From Cryptomeria japonica (Eukaryota > Streptophyta > Pinopsida > Cupressales > Cupressaceae), in the NCBI RefSeq assembly GCF_030272615.1, contig NC_081405.1, positions 156,067,954 through 156,131,953 of the forward strand: DNA of 64,000 nt. Reading direction: 5' to 3'. A program made the position numbers and the translations under genes. Positions 22,601 to 33,475 of the stretch are shown here, one piece after another (position 1 is the stretch's first letter; every line of letters begins with the position of its first letter). The notes under the pieces are model-generated. The model was not told the origin of the DNA. It did not search any database and was given only the letters and a program-made list of their open reading frames with translations.

Positions 22601-23797
22601 GCATTCCTAAATGGTGTACTTGAAGAGGAGGTGTATATAGAGCAACCAGATGGGTTTTCCCTATCTGAAGACAATGACATGGTATGTAGGTTACGTAAAG
22701 CCTTATATGGTCTAAAGCAGGCATCTAAAACATGGTATGAATGCCTACACTCCCATCTTGTGAAGATTGGATTTGAGAGAACAAATGAAGATAGAAATAT
22801 CTACTTGAAGTCTAAAGGAGATCAAATCCTGATCTGTGAGGTATTTGTTGATGACATTATCTTTGGTAGAGATGACAAGATGAGTCATGAGTTTGTAGAT
22901 GAGATGAAGAAAGAGTTTGAGATGTCACTCATAGGGGAGATTAAGTTCTTCATTGGATTGCAGATTTAGCAGATGAAAGATGGAATCTTTATCACTCAGT
23001 CCAAGTATGTCAAAGAGGTATTGAAGACCTTTGGCATGGAAGATAGCAAACCGGTTGGTACACTGATGGTGACCGGTTGTAAACTATCCAAAGAGGATGA
23101 CTCAGCATTGGTTGATGAGAAGGAATACCGATCAATGATTGGTAAGTTGCATTATGTAGTGCATAGCAGACCGGATATTGCACATGCAGTTGGCATTACT
23201 GCAAGATTCCAAAAAAGCCCAAGAGAATCCCACTTGGTTGCAGTCAAGCGAATTCTTAGATATCTGAAGGGAACTATTGACTATGGGTTATGGTATCCAT
23301 ACAATAGTGATTTTAATCTGAAAGTGTTTACAGATGCTGATTGGGCTGGTAATGTAGATGACCGGAAGAGCACAACTGGTGGTGCATTCTTTCTCGGTGG
23401 TAGACTGGTCTCATGGATGAGTAAGAAGCAGAGTTGTATCTCTTAGTCTACAGCGGAAGCAAAGTATGTTGCAACTTTCATGAACTGCACTCAAACAATT
23501 TGGATGAAGCATGTGTTGAATGGATTCAAAGTTCCTGTATTTGAACCGGTAAGTATATTTTGTGACAATACTAGTGCAATTAACATCTCCAAGAATCCGG
23601 TTTTACATTCTAGAACCAAGCACTTTGGGCTTAAGTATCATTTCTTGAGGGAAAAGGTTCAGAACAAAGAGATTGCATTGGAACACATTTCCAGTAAGGA
23701 GCAGTTAGCAGACATATTCAACAAGCCTCTCCCAAAGGCTACATTTATGTACTTAAGAGGTGAATTAGGGGTGCTGCCTCTTCAGGAGGTAAACTAA
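19700..23797 (+). pseudogene. Copia-1 gag-pol polyprotein
   Basis: A single frame of 1366 codons from the ATG at 19700 with no frameshift but nine in-frame stops: 20072, 20204, 20312, 21587, 22301, 22331, 22469, 22967 and 23444. Gag (residues 1-~250) starts with KFNKENFNIWKDRMKIYI. The knuckle near 20490-20530 reads FSCNRIGHIVVNY, lacking the first and last Cys. The protease motif is WIIDSGCSHHMTGD. GAG-pre-integrase carries WHKRLCHVNFD. Integrase has LVHTDLCGPM and CLRTDQGGEF. The reverse transcriptase has QMDVKSAFLNG and FVDDIIFG. RNase H has DADWAGNVDDRKSTTG and CDNTSAIN. It encoded every function for copia replication. Confidence 0.93.
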
Positions 23798-24008
23798 AGG
23801 TATATGCTCCACATCAGTCAAGTATTGCATAGTCAAATTCTTTTTAGATTGATGTGTTGAAGGATGTTACTCCTTAGGGGGAGTAGCATAATGGAATAAG
23901 GAAGCTTGTGCCTACACTTTGACATTGTTGTCAAAGGGGGAGAAGAAGAGAAGCAGAGAAGATATCTACAAAAGTTGGGGGAGAAGATGTGAAGAAGAGA
24001 GATATCTT
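23798..24008 (+). promoter_or_regulatory. Copia-1 repeated polypurine tracts downstream of pol
   Basis: Three AGGGGGAG-like tracts follow the stop: CTTAGGGGGAGTAG (near 23875), AAAGGGGGAGAAG (near 23934) and TTGGGGGAGAAG (near 23977). The functional copy next to the 3' LTR is AAAGGGGGAGA at 28268-28278. Repeated polypurine tracts are a known trait of Sireviruses and may prime plus-strand DNA at several points. Confidence 0.7.
24004..24008. repeat. Solo-LTR target duplication, 5' copy (partner 27948-27952)
   Basis: ATCTT flanks both ends of the solo LTR exactly. Confidence 0.8.
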
Positions 24009-24744
24009 TGTGTAGTCACATAAATCTGTCCAATTTAATTAATGAATATTTCCTATTTATTTGATTAAAAATCCACTAGCCATCAGTTAACTAAATTAAC
24101 ATTGAATTAATTCATCTTCAAACATTCTCCTATTAATTAAATAAATTATTCAATTTATTTTAATTAATTCATTATACCAAATTCACAAATCAATTAAATG
24201 AATAAATCATATTTATTTCATTTAATCCCCTATTCATCTTTTAAATAAATTAAAATCAAACATTTATTTAAATCATTTATCCCCCCACTTGCATTTTCCT
24301 ACAAATGCAACTTGCACACATTTATTGAAATAAATTAATTTATTTTAAATAAAAATCCTATTTTCCCTCACCCACCAAATCCACTTGCATTCCTAAACTC
24401 CTTCTAGATTCTTCTAACCCCTTCCTAATTAACCTAATCCATCCCCTAATTATTGTCACATTCCTAAGCAACTTGGAGTCACTTCTCAAAGACTTCAAAG
24501 TCTTTGAAAAACATTTAATGCTTTGTGTGTTCAACAATTTAACTTCCAAAGTCTTCCAAAACCACTAATGGCTCTTACATGACCATTAATGGCTCTTACA
24601 TAACCATTTATGGTTATTTCAACTTGCACTCATGTGTCTCCTCAAGCATTTATTGCTTTGACCATGGTTATCTCTTTTGCCTTTGCACAAGAGTTTATAC
24701 ATTGGATAAAAGCTTTATTCTTTGAATAAAGAATTTATTCACTC

Positions 24745-25192
24745 TGTTGGTGTAAATAAATATTCATTTTGGATATTATTACACTTACTTAAGTTAACTT
24801 AGGATAATGCATCTCTTCGTAGTTTGGATTTGAGACACTTAGGGAAGTGTGCACATAGGGATAGAGCTTGTAGGAGAAATTCCACCTTTTGTGGTCTTAT
24901 TTTGCTGTTACACTCCACATTCGGTGGGTCATCCACCTCTTGTGGAATATTATATTATTTCTCCTACCTACCCCTAGTATTTTTTACCTACCCTTGTTTC
25001 TCATTGAGCCACATGTCATATTTGTGTGCTCATACATCCATATGGCCTTGCCTATATAAGCAGACCTATATTCATTGTATTAAAGGAATCTAGTTGATCA
25101 TTTTGCATATTGATGAGAATACAGTTTGTTCTTGTCATTCTATTGTTTCTTTTGTGCTTTCCATTGCCTCTTGATCCTGGCAAAATCCCACA
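24745..25192 (+). repeat. 5' LTR of the 2.8-kb element
   Basis: 448 bases, TGTTGGTGTAAATAAAT to CAAAATCCCACA. It contains a TATATAAG box near 25053. An 89-codon open frame (24824-25093) occurs in both LTRs but has no known domain and is best read as an LTR by-product. Confidence 0.92.
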
Positions 25193-25754
25193 TGGTATTA
25201 GAGCCATTAGAGTGCCATTGGTTTGCCAATTGAGAAAATTTTGGGTTTTGCATTTTGGAGCTTTCTATTGCAGGTTATTATTGGAGCTTGTTGGGTCAGA
25301 TCTGAGGTCACCATTGGATTGAGGAGGTTTGAGAAAGTAAGAATTGCCTTTTATTTCGTCCAAATCCGACATCCGAGGCCAAATCTAGAGCCGTTTGAAG
25401 GTGGAGGGTGGTGACTTGTCCCGATAGCGATCTACAATTTTAGAGCATTTTTGGTCAAATCCGTCATCGCCATTGCGCTCAAAAGGCCCAAAAACCCCAA
25501 GATCGACTATCAATTCGTCGAAATTGGCCTCCATTACTCCAAGTTGAAAAAATCTCCCCTCCCAGCCCGCCGTACGGACTTGCAGGTACAGGTCTGAAAT
25601 TTTTTTATTTTTTTTCTGTTTTTTATTTTTGGAAAATTAAATTAAAAAAATAAAAAAATTTATTTTTTAGGGGGGGCGTTGTTTTTGGTTTTCGTTTTTT
25701 AAAAAATCCGAAAAAAAAAAAGGAAAATAAATTTGGGGGGGGGGCTCTTTATTG

Positions 25755-25935
25755 GCCCGCAGGCCACCTGCGGCTCGCAGGGGTACCTATAGGTACCGCA
25801 GGCAACCTGTGGCTTGCAGGTGTACCTACGGTGACTGCAGGCCACCTGCGGCCCCGCAGGCCCTGCAGTACCGCAGAGTACCTGCGGGTCCCGCAGGTAG
25901 TCCCTGCGTGTACCGTAGGCTACCTGCAGGTAGTT
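25755..25935. repeat. G+C-rich cluster of CCGCAGG/CCTGCGG palindromes
   Basis: Within 180 bases the words CCGCAGG, CCTGCGG, GGTACC and CCTGCAGG recur in both orientations. The perfect 16-base palindrome GGTACCTATAGGTACC lies at 25782-25797. Base composition contrasts sharply with the surrounding poly-A/T. Strong hairpins in RNA or single-stranded DNA are expected. Confidence 0.8.
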
Positions 25936-27093
25936 TTTTTCGTAATTTTTTTTTTTTTAAAATAACTTTTTTTCTTATTTATTTTAAATAAGTTTTTTTA
26001 ATAATTAAAAAAATAAACTTTTTAATAAAAGTTTTTTTTCTTTAATAAATTATTATCAAAGTTTTTTTTAATATAATAAAAAAAAAATGACTAGCCTTTT
26101 TTTGTTTTTTCTTTATTTTTTAATAAAGTTTTTTTTGCATAATAATTGTTTTTATTTAGATTTTTAAAATCTTTTAAAAATACAAACATCTTTTTAATAA
26201 GTCAAATTGGGAACACTTTTTTTTGTCACTTCACACCTGTCTTGCAGTGCTTCCAACCGACAGTCAAGGGGGGGGGGGGGTTGATTTGCTCCTTTATATC
26301 TCTTGGCCACATCCCAATCGGAGGCGTCTTTTTCTGCAGTATACTATAGGGCTTCTTGGTGGCATCATCTTCATGTTTCTAGATTTGCACTATCATGTTG
26401 TATGCTCTTGCATGAGCAATGTTGTACTCGCACTATCATAAAGTGCCACACCTCTTTGTATCTTGTCATTATTGACATATTTGATGTAATCCTCTTGTAC
26501 ACGTAGATTAGGAATATCTTGTGAGACTTGGTGCATGGCTCCAGTTGAGACTTAGATTGTACACATTTGTGCATGGCTCCCATGAGACTTGGATTGTACT
26601 GGTATTTCTGCTATTTCTGAGTATCCAGATGATGCTCACATCAGGTTGTCTCCATGCCTGATCTTCTTTTTGTTGTAGCGAGTGATTCATCGTCATCGAC
26701 TTGGTACCTGGTTTTGTCACACTTTGACATTATTGGTGCAGCATTGGCTCTCTTTCTTCCTTATGGGGAGGTATTTTGGTCATCATCATTGGACCATCTT
26801 TGCAGGAGATTCGACATTGAGGGGGGGCTTCATGGTTCTTCTTCTCTCTTATGGGGGGGACATAGTTTGTTCTTCTCATTCATCATTGAGAGCATTGTGT
26901 GCTTTCATCATCTCTCTTTTGGGGGAGGGTTTTTTCCCATTGGGTTTTTCTCTCTTTCCCCGCTTTATGGGAGATTGCATTTGCATTTGTACATGGGTAC
27001 CTAACATGGCCTTGTAGCCAGGACCCATCTTGCATTGCTTAGTTGCATTGTTGACTTGAGTCTTCATTCCCCTAAGTTGCACTTAAGGGGGGG

Positions 27094-27541
27094 TGTTGGT
27101 GTAAATAAATATTCATTTTGGATATTATTACACTTACTTAAGTTAACTTAGGCTAATGCATCTCTTCGTAGTTTGGATTTGAGACACTTAGGGAAGTGTG
27201 CACATAGGGATAGAGCTTGTAGGAGAAATTCCACCTTTTGTGGTCTTATTTTGTTGTTACACTCCACATTCGGTGGGTCATCCACCTTTTGTGGAATATT
27301 ATATTATTTCTCCTACCTACCCCTAGTATTTCTTACCTACCCTTGTTTCTCATTGAGCCACATGTCATATTTGTGTGCTCATACATCCATATGGCCTTGC
27401 CTATATAAGCAGACCTATATTCATTGTATTAAAGGAATCTAGTTGATCATTTTGCATATTGATGAGAATACAGTTTGTTCTTGTCATTCTATTGTCTCTT
27501 TTGTTCTTTCCATTGTCTCTTGATCTTGGCAAAATCCCACA
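27094..27541 (+). repeat. 3' LTR of the 2.8-kb element
   Basis: 448 bases, the same length as the 5' LTR with only a handful of visible differences. It is followed directly by the CACTC duplication. Confidence 0.92.
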
Positions 27542-27952
27542 CACTCAACTCAACCTTGACTCTAACCCCCAAGTTAACTCCCAGGTCATGTCAAGTATTT
27601 AATGCTTATTCCCTCTCCTCTCCACCTATCTCACATTGACACTTGTCAACCCGGGATTGGGTTGAAAGCCCTCACATGGATTGAATTTCATTCAATCTTG
27701 ACCTTTGTTGAGATTACTCAATCTCAACCATCCATTGCTCCATTTTTCCTATAAATAGAGCCCATTTCTTCATACTCCAGATCCTGAAAACTTGCATGCA
27801 TCTAGCTTATAGTAAAATCTAGAGAGCATTTAGCATAAATCACTAATATATTGTTATCTTGGACTAAAATAAATCTTAGTTCTTTGTCATAATATGTTTA
27901 ATTAGTTTGTTTTACACTTGCATAGCATAAGCTTGAGATCATCTACAATCTT

Positions 27953-28279
27953 GAATCTCCATAAGCATCCATAGTGCAAAAAGATGCTGAGAGCTACACT
28001 ATTTTGGAACTTGGAGAGGAGTGGAACAAAGGAGAAAGAGCTAAGAACATGTTAAGAGGCATTTGGAGATGCCTTATTATATTTGTGTCATTTGTTAAAT
28101 ATGTTAGCATGATCTTAGTATCTCTTCTGATATGCTTGCTTAGATTAGTTTTTTGTTGAATAATACTAACGATTTCTTGTGTGTTTTTGTGTGTTATATG
28201 ACTATAGGTTCCAGTCTAACCTTTGGGTATTTTGTAGAGCATCACTTTTTATATTGCCATCAATGCCAAAGGGGGAGAT
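27953..28279 (+). other. Copia-1 non-coding tail before the 3' LTR
   Basis: About 330 bases between the solo LTR and the 3' LTR. There is no conserved product, and a 60-codon open frame here has no known domain. It ends in CCAAAGGGGGAGAT, the polypurine tract that would prime plus-strand synthesis at the 3' LTR. Confidence 0.7.
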
Positions 28280-29753
28280 TGCTAGCATTATGTGAACCGA
28301 TATGTGGACATGATGACATTGTATGTTGTCAATATGCTGAAGAGAAGAGAATCGGTATATGTGAGAACCGGTATAACACTGTGAACCGACATTTGTGCCA
28401 AAGTGAAGCGGTGTGTCTATTTAAGGTGAACCGACATGTGGTTATGGGAACTAGCACATGGAAGCTTTGTATGACTATTGGTTGGTAGTCTCAACTTCAG
28501 GGTTTTTGGTTAAAGTGCCACAAGCTTGTGTGGCTCAACCGGTGACTTTGTGTGATGAGTTAGTAGTGTAACGAAGAACAGATCGTGTTGCCAAGTCAGC
28601 CTTGTGCACGTGGAGGATCTTGCATGGAGGAGATTATTCCTATCTACCTCGGGAATGTGCAAAGTCTGTAAAAGGTGATAACGCGTGATGGGTTATCATC
28701 CGCCATCAAATTGGTGGAAAATGAATGATGGAGAACATCTTGAGATTGGTTCAAGACTGCTGCAATTAATACAATGTGATCAACGGTTAGGATTGAACCA
28801 TTTGAATTGCTTAACCTAACAAGTTTAGGGTTTAGAGTTTATGCTACCGACCTATCTGTTTCCTATAAGGTCGATGTTGTGTTTCTTTTTGAGGTTGTTG
28901 GAAAAAGTTGTGTGTGTGTATCCAAGAGAAGAGATACGTGATTCTTGCCAGACTAGAAGAGAGAAGCGATACCTATAGAGTGTAAGTGTAGAAGGTGAAG
29001 AGGAGCTAAATCGGATCTGCATTGGCATTGAGTGCCGTTACCAGATCATTGTAATACCTGTTGATCTCTAACCACTTCAACAGTTGGAAAATCCCTTAAC
29101 AGGGTAGCTTTAACTGGCTTACTGTAAATCCTTTAATAGGGTGACTCAAAACCATTGAGTTCTTGAAATCCTCTAACAAGGTAACCTCTAACAGGGTTTA
29201 ACCCTTAACCGGGTATTCTAGCCATCCCTTAACTAGGTGATCTCTAACACGATCAGTTCCTAACAGAACCTGTTGTATCAGTCTTTAATTGGACAAGGCT
29301 CCTAACAGAGCGTACTTGTAAAGAGTTCAAAAACAAGCTTGTGGGTATTCATCCCCACTGTGGTTTTTCCCAGTTGGGTTTCCACTGGAAAAATATGTGT
29401 GTTATATGTGATTTCTTTTTCATGTGATGATATGTTGTTTTCTTTCAAGTGGTGAATCATGTTGATCTAGCTATTTATATATATCCTTGATGGTAGATTA
29501 CGTGTTCATACGCTAGGGTGAAATGAAAATGAAGTAGTAGATTGTATGAGTAGGTAAGCATCAACCGGTTTATGCTTGTCTCAGTTACTCTAGGTTTTGC
29601 CAGTTGTACTCTATTTAAGACCGGTGTTACTGTTTGTCTCCCTAAGCACAGTGTTTGCTGACAAACTAGTTTAGGGTTGTGTTTTTGTCTGTACTGATTC
29701 ACCCCCCCCTCTCAGTACCAGTTTGGTACTATCCATTCATAATTGAGTTATCA
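28280..29753 (+). repeat. Copia-1 3' LTR
   Basis: 1474 bases, from TGCTAGCATTATGTG to GAGTTATCA. It aligns end to end with 18143-19628, with scattered substitutions and small indels. The palindrome array lies at about 29092-29310. Confidence 0.93.
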
Positions 29754-32700
29754 GCAACGTCCTTTCAAAACGCAGTTCTACCTCAACATGTCTCTCCTGC
29801 ACCATCTATCCACGATGGCCCATATTCAATGAGTTTGGAATTTAGAGCCAAGGCCCCATGATCACACTGGTTGGATTGTGTGGTGGCATGACACCATTTC
29901 CCACTTTGTGAGGTTTCTGCGTATTTATGGTAGGCAACTCACCATCTACTGGAGGTAGTTGTATGATGTGACCACCGAAGCTCTATGTGCTACTACAAAA
30001 TCTTTGGCCTTGAATCCCTTTAATTCTACCCTACAACTCCATTTAGCCCAGCTCCGCCATTAGAAACAAGTTGTTGATAGTCACTCTACTAGAGGAACTC
30101 AAATCAAAGCCAGGTTGCACTGGCTCAAGGTGGGCAATAGGGATTCTAAGGAATTCTTCCTGGCTCTACGTGCCCATCATACCTTTGTAGGGATTAAGAA
30201 AATAAAAGAGGGACAAGCTCTTCTCACCGAATTGCCTAACATATTGCAAGCCTTTGTCTGTCATTATGAGAAGGTGTTCAGAGCGCAAGGAGATTCTCCG
30301 GCCAGAACCCAAGTCTTGCAAGATTTCTTAGCCATTGTTCCCAAATGTCTCTTTGTCTCTCAATAAGCCTTTTGTGATCTCTTACTGACCATTGATGATC
30401 TGAAGGAAGCCTCTTTTTCTATGGCAGATGACAAAGCCTCGGGCTGTGATGGCTTCCCTTGTGAATTCTACAAAGCTCTTTGGCCTTGTGTTGGTCTTGA
30501 TCTTCATAAGGTCTATCTAGAAGCTTTTCATTCCCGCTCCTTGGGGAAAATGATTAACCAAGGAAACATCAAGTTTATCCCTAAGGCTGGGGACCCTAAA
30601 GACATTTGAAATTGGTAGCCGATTACCTTTCTTAATGTCCCTTATAAGATCATTGCCAAAGCTTTGGCTCTCAAGATTCGCCATCTCCTATCACTTATTG
30701 TCTATTCGGAATAGACTAGATTTATTAAATCTAGGTTTATTCTGGATAATATTATTGTTGTTTGGGAAGGAATGGACTGGGCCAGACATTCTGAACAACG
30801 GGTAATATTTGTCAGGATTGACTTCGCTAAAGCATATGATCGCATTGAGTGGCCTTTTATCTTGGCTATGCTCAAAGTCCTTGACTTTGGTCCTCGATTC
30901 ATCCACTCTATTCAGATATTATTCAGAGATGCCTTGACTTGCATCACCATTAATGGCCGATAGTCTGAAGCTTTTGGCCTTTTTAGATCCATTTTCTAGG
31001 GTTGTCCTCTAGCTCCTACTTTATAAGTTCTTGCAATGGAAGGGTTTGATTACTTTCTTGCTAATGCTATCGCTGTTGGGTGTGTCCATGGTATCTCCCT
31101 ACCCGAGTCACCTTCTCAACTTGTCAATGGCCACTTTGCGATGATTCCTTTCTCACTCTCATTGAGGACAAATATAATGTGTTGGCCGCTCTTCAGTGTC
31201 TAAACACTTTTTGTTGGCTTCTGGTTCGGCCATTCAATGGCACAAGACACAATGCTATAGGCAGTCTTTTCTTCCCACCCTACCTTGGATCCTTCATTAT
31301 GACTGGAAATGGCTTCAGCATGGCAAAATATTTCTCTTTCTGGGCATTTCTTTTTCCTTCCAATCTTCTCATTCAGATCTTTGGAATGTGGTTTTAGCCA
31401 GAATTGAGAAAAAGTTTGCCTACTGGATCACCAAGCTTCTCTCTTTGGTTGGTAAATTCCAAGTTTTCTCCAAAGTGTTGGCCGCCACCCATGTCTACTA
31501 CTCCTCATGTTGGGATCCTTCTAAGGCCTCTTACATGAAATTGGAAAGACTTCTGAGGGCCTTTCTTTGGGCCTCTAGGTCTGACCATCATGGTTTTCAT
31601 AGGGTTGCTTGGAAATACTACTATCTTCCCAAGGAATCCGAGGGCTCAGCCTTATTTCTACTCAGAACCAAGGGCTGGCCTTATGTGCTAAGTGGGTTAT
31701 CAGAGCCTTATCTGGTGATGAGGCCTGGAAAATTCTTCTCTGACATTGCATTTCTTTAGGCTTTCCTTCCAAAACGCCAACCTGGAAGGGGATTGGCTTG
31801 CAAACCCTGCTCACTATGAAAGACCCTGTTTAGATAAAAGGTACTTTTATGGTCAAAAGTATCTGGCATGCTTGGGAAGCTATCAAGCCTTGGCTTCAAT
31901 GGGCCGACGATGGCTTTCAGGATGACTTATCCATGAATCAACACAACCTCTGGTGGTCACCTCTTTTTTAGGTGCAAGGGTTACCTCTAGCCAAAATCCA
32001 GGGTGTTAGTGCTCTGCGCTTTCACAAATGTGGCATTAGAACACCTAAGGATCTATTTTCCATAACTTCTATGAGCTTTCAGTCTTGGGAGGACCTCCAG
32101 GTCCAATTTCGCCTATCTCGAGCAGATCGATAGACTTACGACCTTCTAGTCTCAGCTCTTCCCTCAAATTTACTTCATAAGCTCGGTATTTGGTCTGTTA
32201 GACCTTGGTGGAAAGACTAGAAGTGGTATCCTTGGACTCCTTTCACCAACTACAAACCCAAAATGGGTTATCTCTGGTTGGTTCCTCATTTGCCTATGGT
32301 TCATACCCTTAATCAATGATGACACTTGCAGTCTTCTCAGACTTTATGGAGATTCAGGTTTTTTGTTGTCTGGTCCACCATCACTGAACCCAAGATTGCA
32401 CACTTTGCTTGGTGTGTACTCTTTCAAGGATTTCCTTTGGGTTCCAAACTCAAGCATTTGAGAGTTCCTGATCCCCGATGCCCTTTTTGTGGTCATCCAG
32501 AAACTTTTATGCACATATTTTGGTTCTGTAGAAGAGCTCAACTGTATTGGAGATGGATTCATGACTTCTTTCAGCCTTTTCAGCCTGAGCCATTTTCCTG
32601 GCACGTGGCTCTTTTGGGTGATTTTCCTAGAATCCCCTATAAATTCTCCCAGACATGGCATGCTTTCAGAATGAAGATCCTATACACTCTTTGGAAGGAT

Positions 32701-33460
32701 AGAAATGTTGTTATTTTTTCTCACAACTGTTTGGATATTAATGTTTCTCTTTATCCTAAAGCTTGCATTTGTAACAATGTTTTAATGCAGATTCAGGTAC
32801 AAGCTGACAAGGTGGCCCTAGAGGTGGCCCACCTTCAGGAGTTCCTCCAGCACTGGGGCAATGGCCCTTGTGCGATTTCTTTGGTACTATCGGACTCTGT
32901 TTGTGTTGACCATACTCTGCCCCATGGCCGCCACCGCGCTCGCAGCTCCTCTGCCCACCGCTGTCAGACCCTGTCATCCCAGCCTCCCCACCACCCATTG
33001 GGCAGGAGAGATGATGCTTGGTGATGCCACTCAGCTTCTCCACCACGTCAAGGATCTGCCTCGGGGTGGCCCTCTTCTGCTCCTGTGACTTTTTTTCCTG
33101 TTGCTGATGGTTCTAGGTGGCCCTCTACCACCAATTCAAAGTTTCCTCGCCTGGCTTTGGTGATCTCGCCTCCTAGGCAGGAGGAAGGAGAAATTGAAAA
33201 AGATCCAGAATATGGGTGGTCTGTGCTGGACTTGACTCCTAGCCTTGCTGATGTATGGGACAAAAAAGATGATCCTGATTCTCCTTCCTCAGCTGCCACT
33301 GCTTTGGCTTCCTGAGGAAGTTTTTTGATGAATAGCTTGTTTTTTTGTTTTCAGTCGCTGGCCAAGTGACTCTCGTGGGGTGATCTTGTATCCCCTAGCC
33401 TTTTTTTGTGAATATGTACCTTAATATTTTTAATTAATAGAGAAGGCCTATTCATAAAAA
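29754..33460 (+). pseudogene. LINE ORF2, reverse transcriptase and C-terminal zinc domain, with 3' UTR
   Basis: Coding resumes after the copia. HWLKVGNRDSKEFF precedes the reverse transcriptase; then KASGCDGFPCEFYKALW, KFIPKAGDP, RIDFAKAYDRIEW and the catalytic block near 31136-31147. There a one-base loss turns the expected FADD into a frameshift, with LCDDSF readable only in another frame. The C-terminal region (32326-33024) has the plant L1 zinc-type motif CPFCGHPETFMHIFWFC. Stops occur throughout. The last ~430 bases are 3' UTR ending in the short poly-A. Confidence 0.88.
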
Positions 33461-33475
33461 AAAATGTATTTCGAC
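33461..33475. repeat. LINE target-site duplication, 3' copy
   Basis: AAAATGTATTTCGAC, identical to 16089-16103. The terpene synthase frame resumes immediately after it (AIESLHQEELKAY). Confidence 0.92.

Larger units (their letters stand above)
24745..27541 (+). mobile_element. Non-autonomous LTR retrotransposon, 2.8 kb
   Basis: Two 448-base LTRs (24745-25192, 27094-27541) are nearly identical and flank 1.9 kb without recognisable retroviral domains. Flanking duplications are CACTC (24740-24744, 27542-27546). The primer site TGGTATTAGAGCC (25193) differs by one base from the initiator-Met site. The polypurine tract AAGGGGGG ends at 27093. The internal region has a long T/A-rich stretch, a G+C-rich palindromic cluster and several runs of G. 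Movement would have depended on proteins from another element. The near-identity of the LTRs suggests it is the youngest insertion in the nest. Confidence 0.92.
24009..27947 (+). mobile_element. Solo LTR interrupted by a smaller LTR element
   Basis: Starts TGTGTAGTCACATAAATC and ends GATCATCTACA, with ATCTT on both sides. Without the nested element it is about 1.14 kb. The first part is AT-rich with alternating ATTTAATT blocks. The second contains CTATAAATAGAGCCC (near 27752), a promoter-like TATA box. There is no primer site, coding sequence or second LTR, so it fits an LTR left by recombination of a full element. The parent family is not represented elsewhere in the window. Confidence 0.75.
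18143..29753 (+). mobile_element. Sirevirus-like Ty1/copia element (Copia-1) with nested insertions
   Basis: LTRs of 1486 and 1474 bases with TG...CA ends flank a primer site, one gag-pol frame, several polypurine tracts and a nested solo LTR (24009-27947). Without the nested DNA it is about 7.7 kb. The domain order protease-integrase-RT-RNase H is that of copia. Repeated AGGGGGAG tracts downstream of pol and the LTR end with a CACCCCCCCTCTC-type block resemble Sireviruses. It inserted into the LINE endonuclease, generating GCAAC. Confidence 0.93.
16104..33460 (+). mobile_element. L1-type LINE, full length, with nested LTR elements
   Basis: Starts AATCAATGGG after the target duplication and ends in a short poly-A after TTCATAAAA. 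Removing the copia (18143-29753) and its 5-bp duplication leaves about 5.74 kb, the size of a complete plant L1. It carries ORF1 (DUF4283-like region plus CCHC knuckle) and ORF2 (endonuclease, reverse transcriptase, C-terminal zinc domain) in the same orientation as the gene it interrupts. Many stops and at least two frameshifts make it inactive. The 15-bp flanking duplication confirms target-primed insertion into the exon. Confidence 0.93.

Noticed and set aside
24824..25093. 89-codon open frame, repeated at 27173-27442
   Set aside because: It lies inside both LTRs of the 2.8-kb element; duplication of the frame follows from duplication of the LTR, and no domain is visible.
26146..27082. Several 60-116-codon frames within the 2.8-kb element
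   Set aside because: They overlap one another in different frames and strands and show low-complexity composition; no gag or pol motif.
32756..33315. Frames of 75-96 codons on both strands near the LINE 3' end
   Set aside because: They overlap the ORF2 C-terminus and 3' UTR in other frames; a locally G+C-richer stretch explains them.
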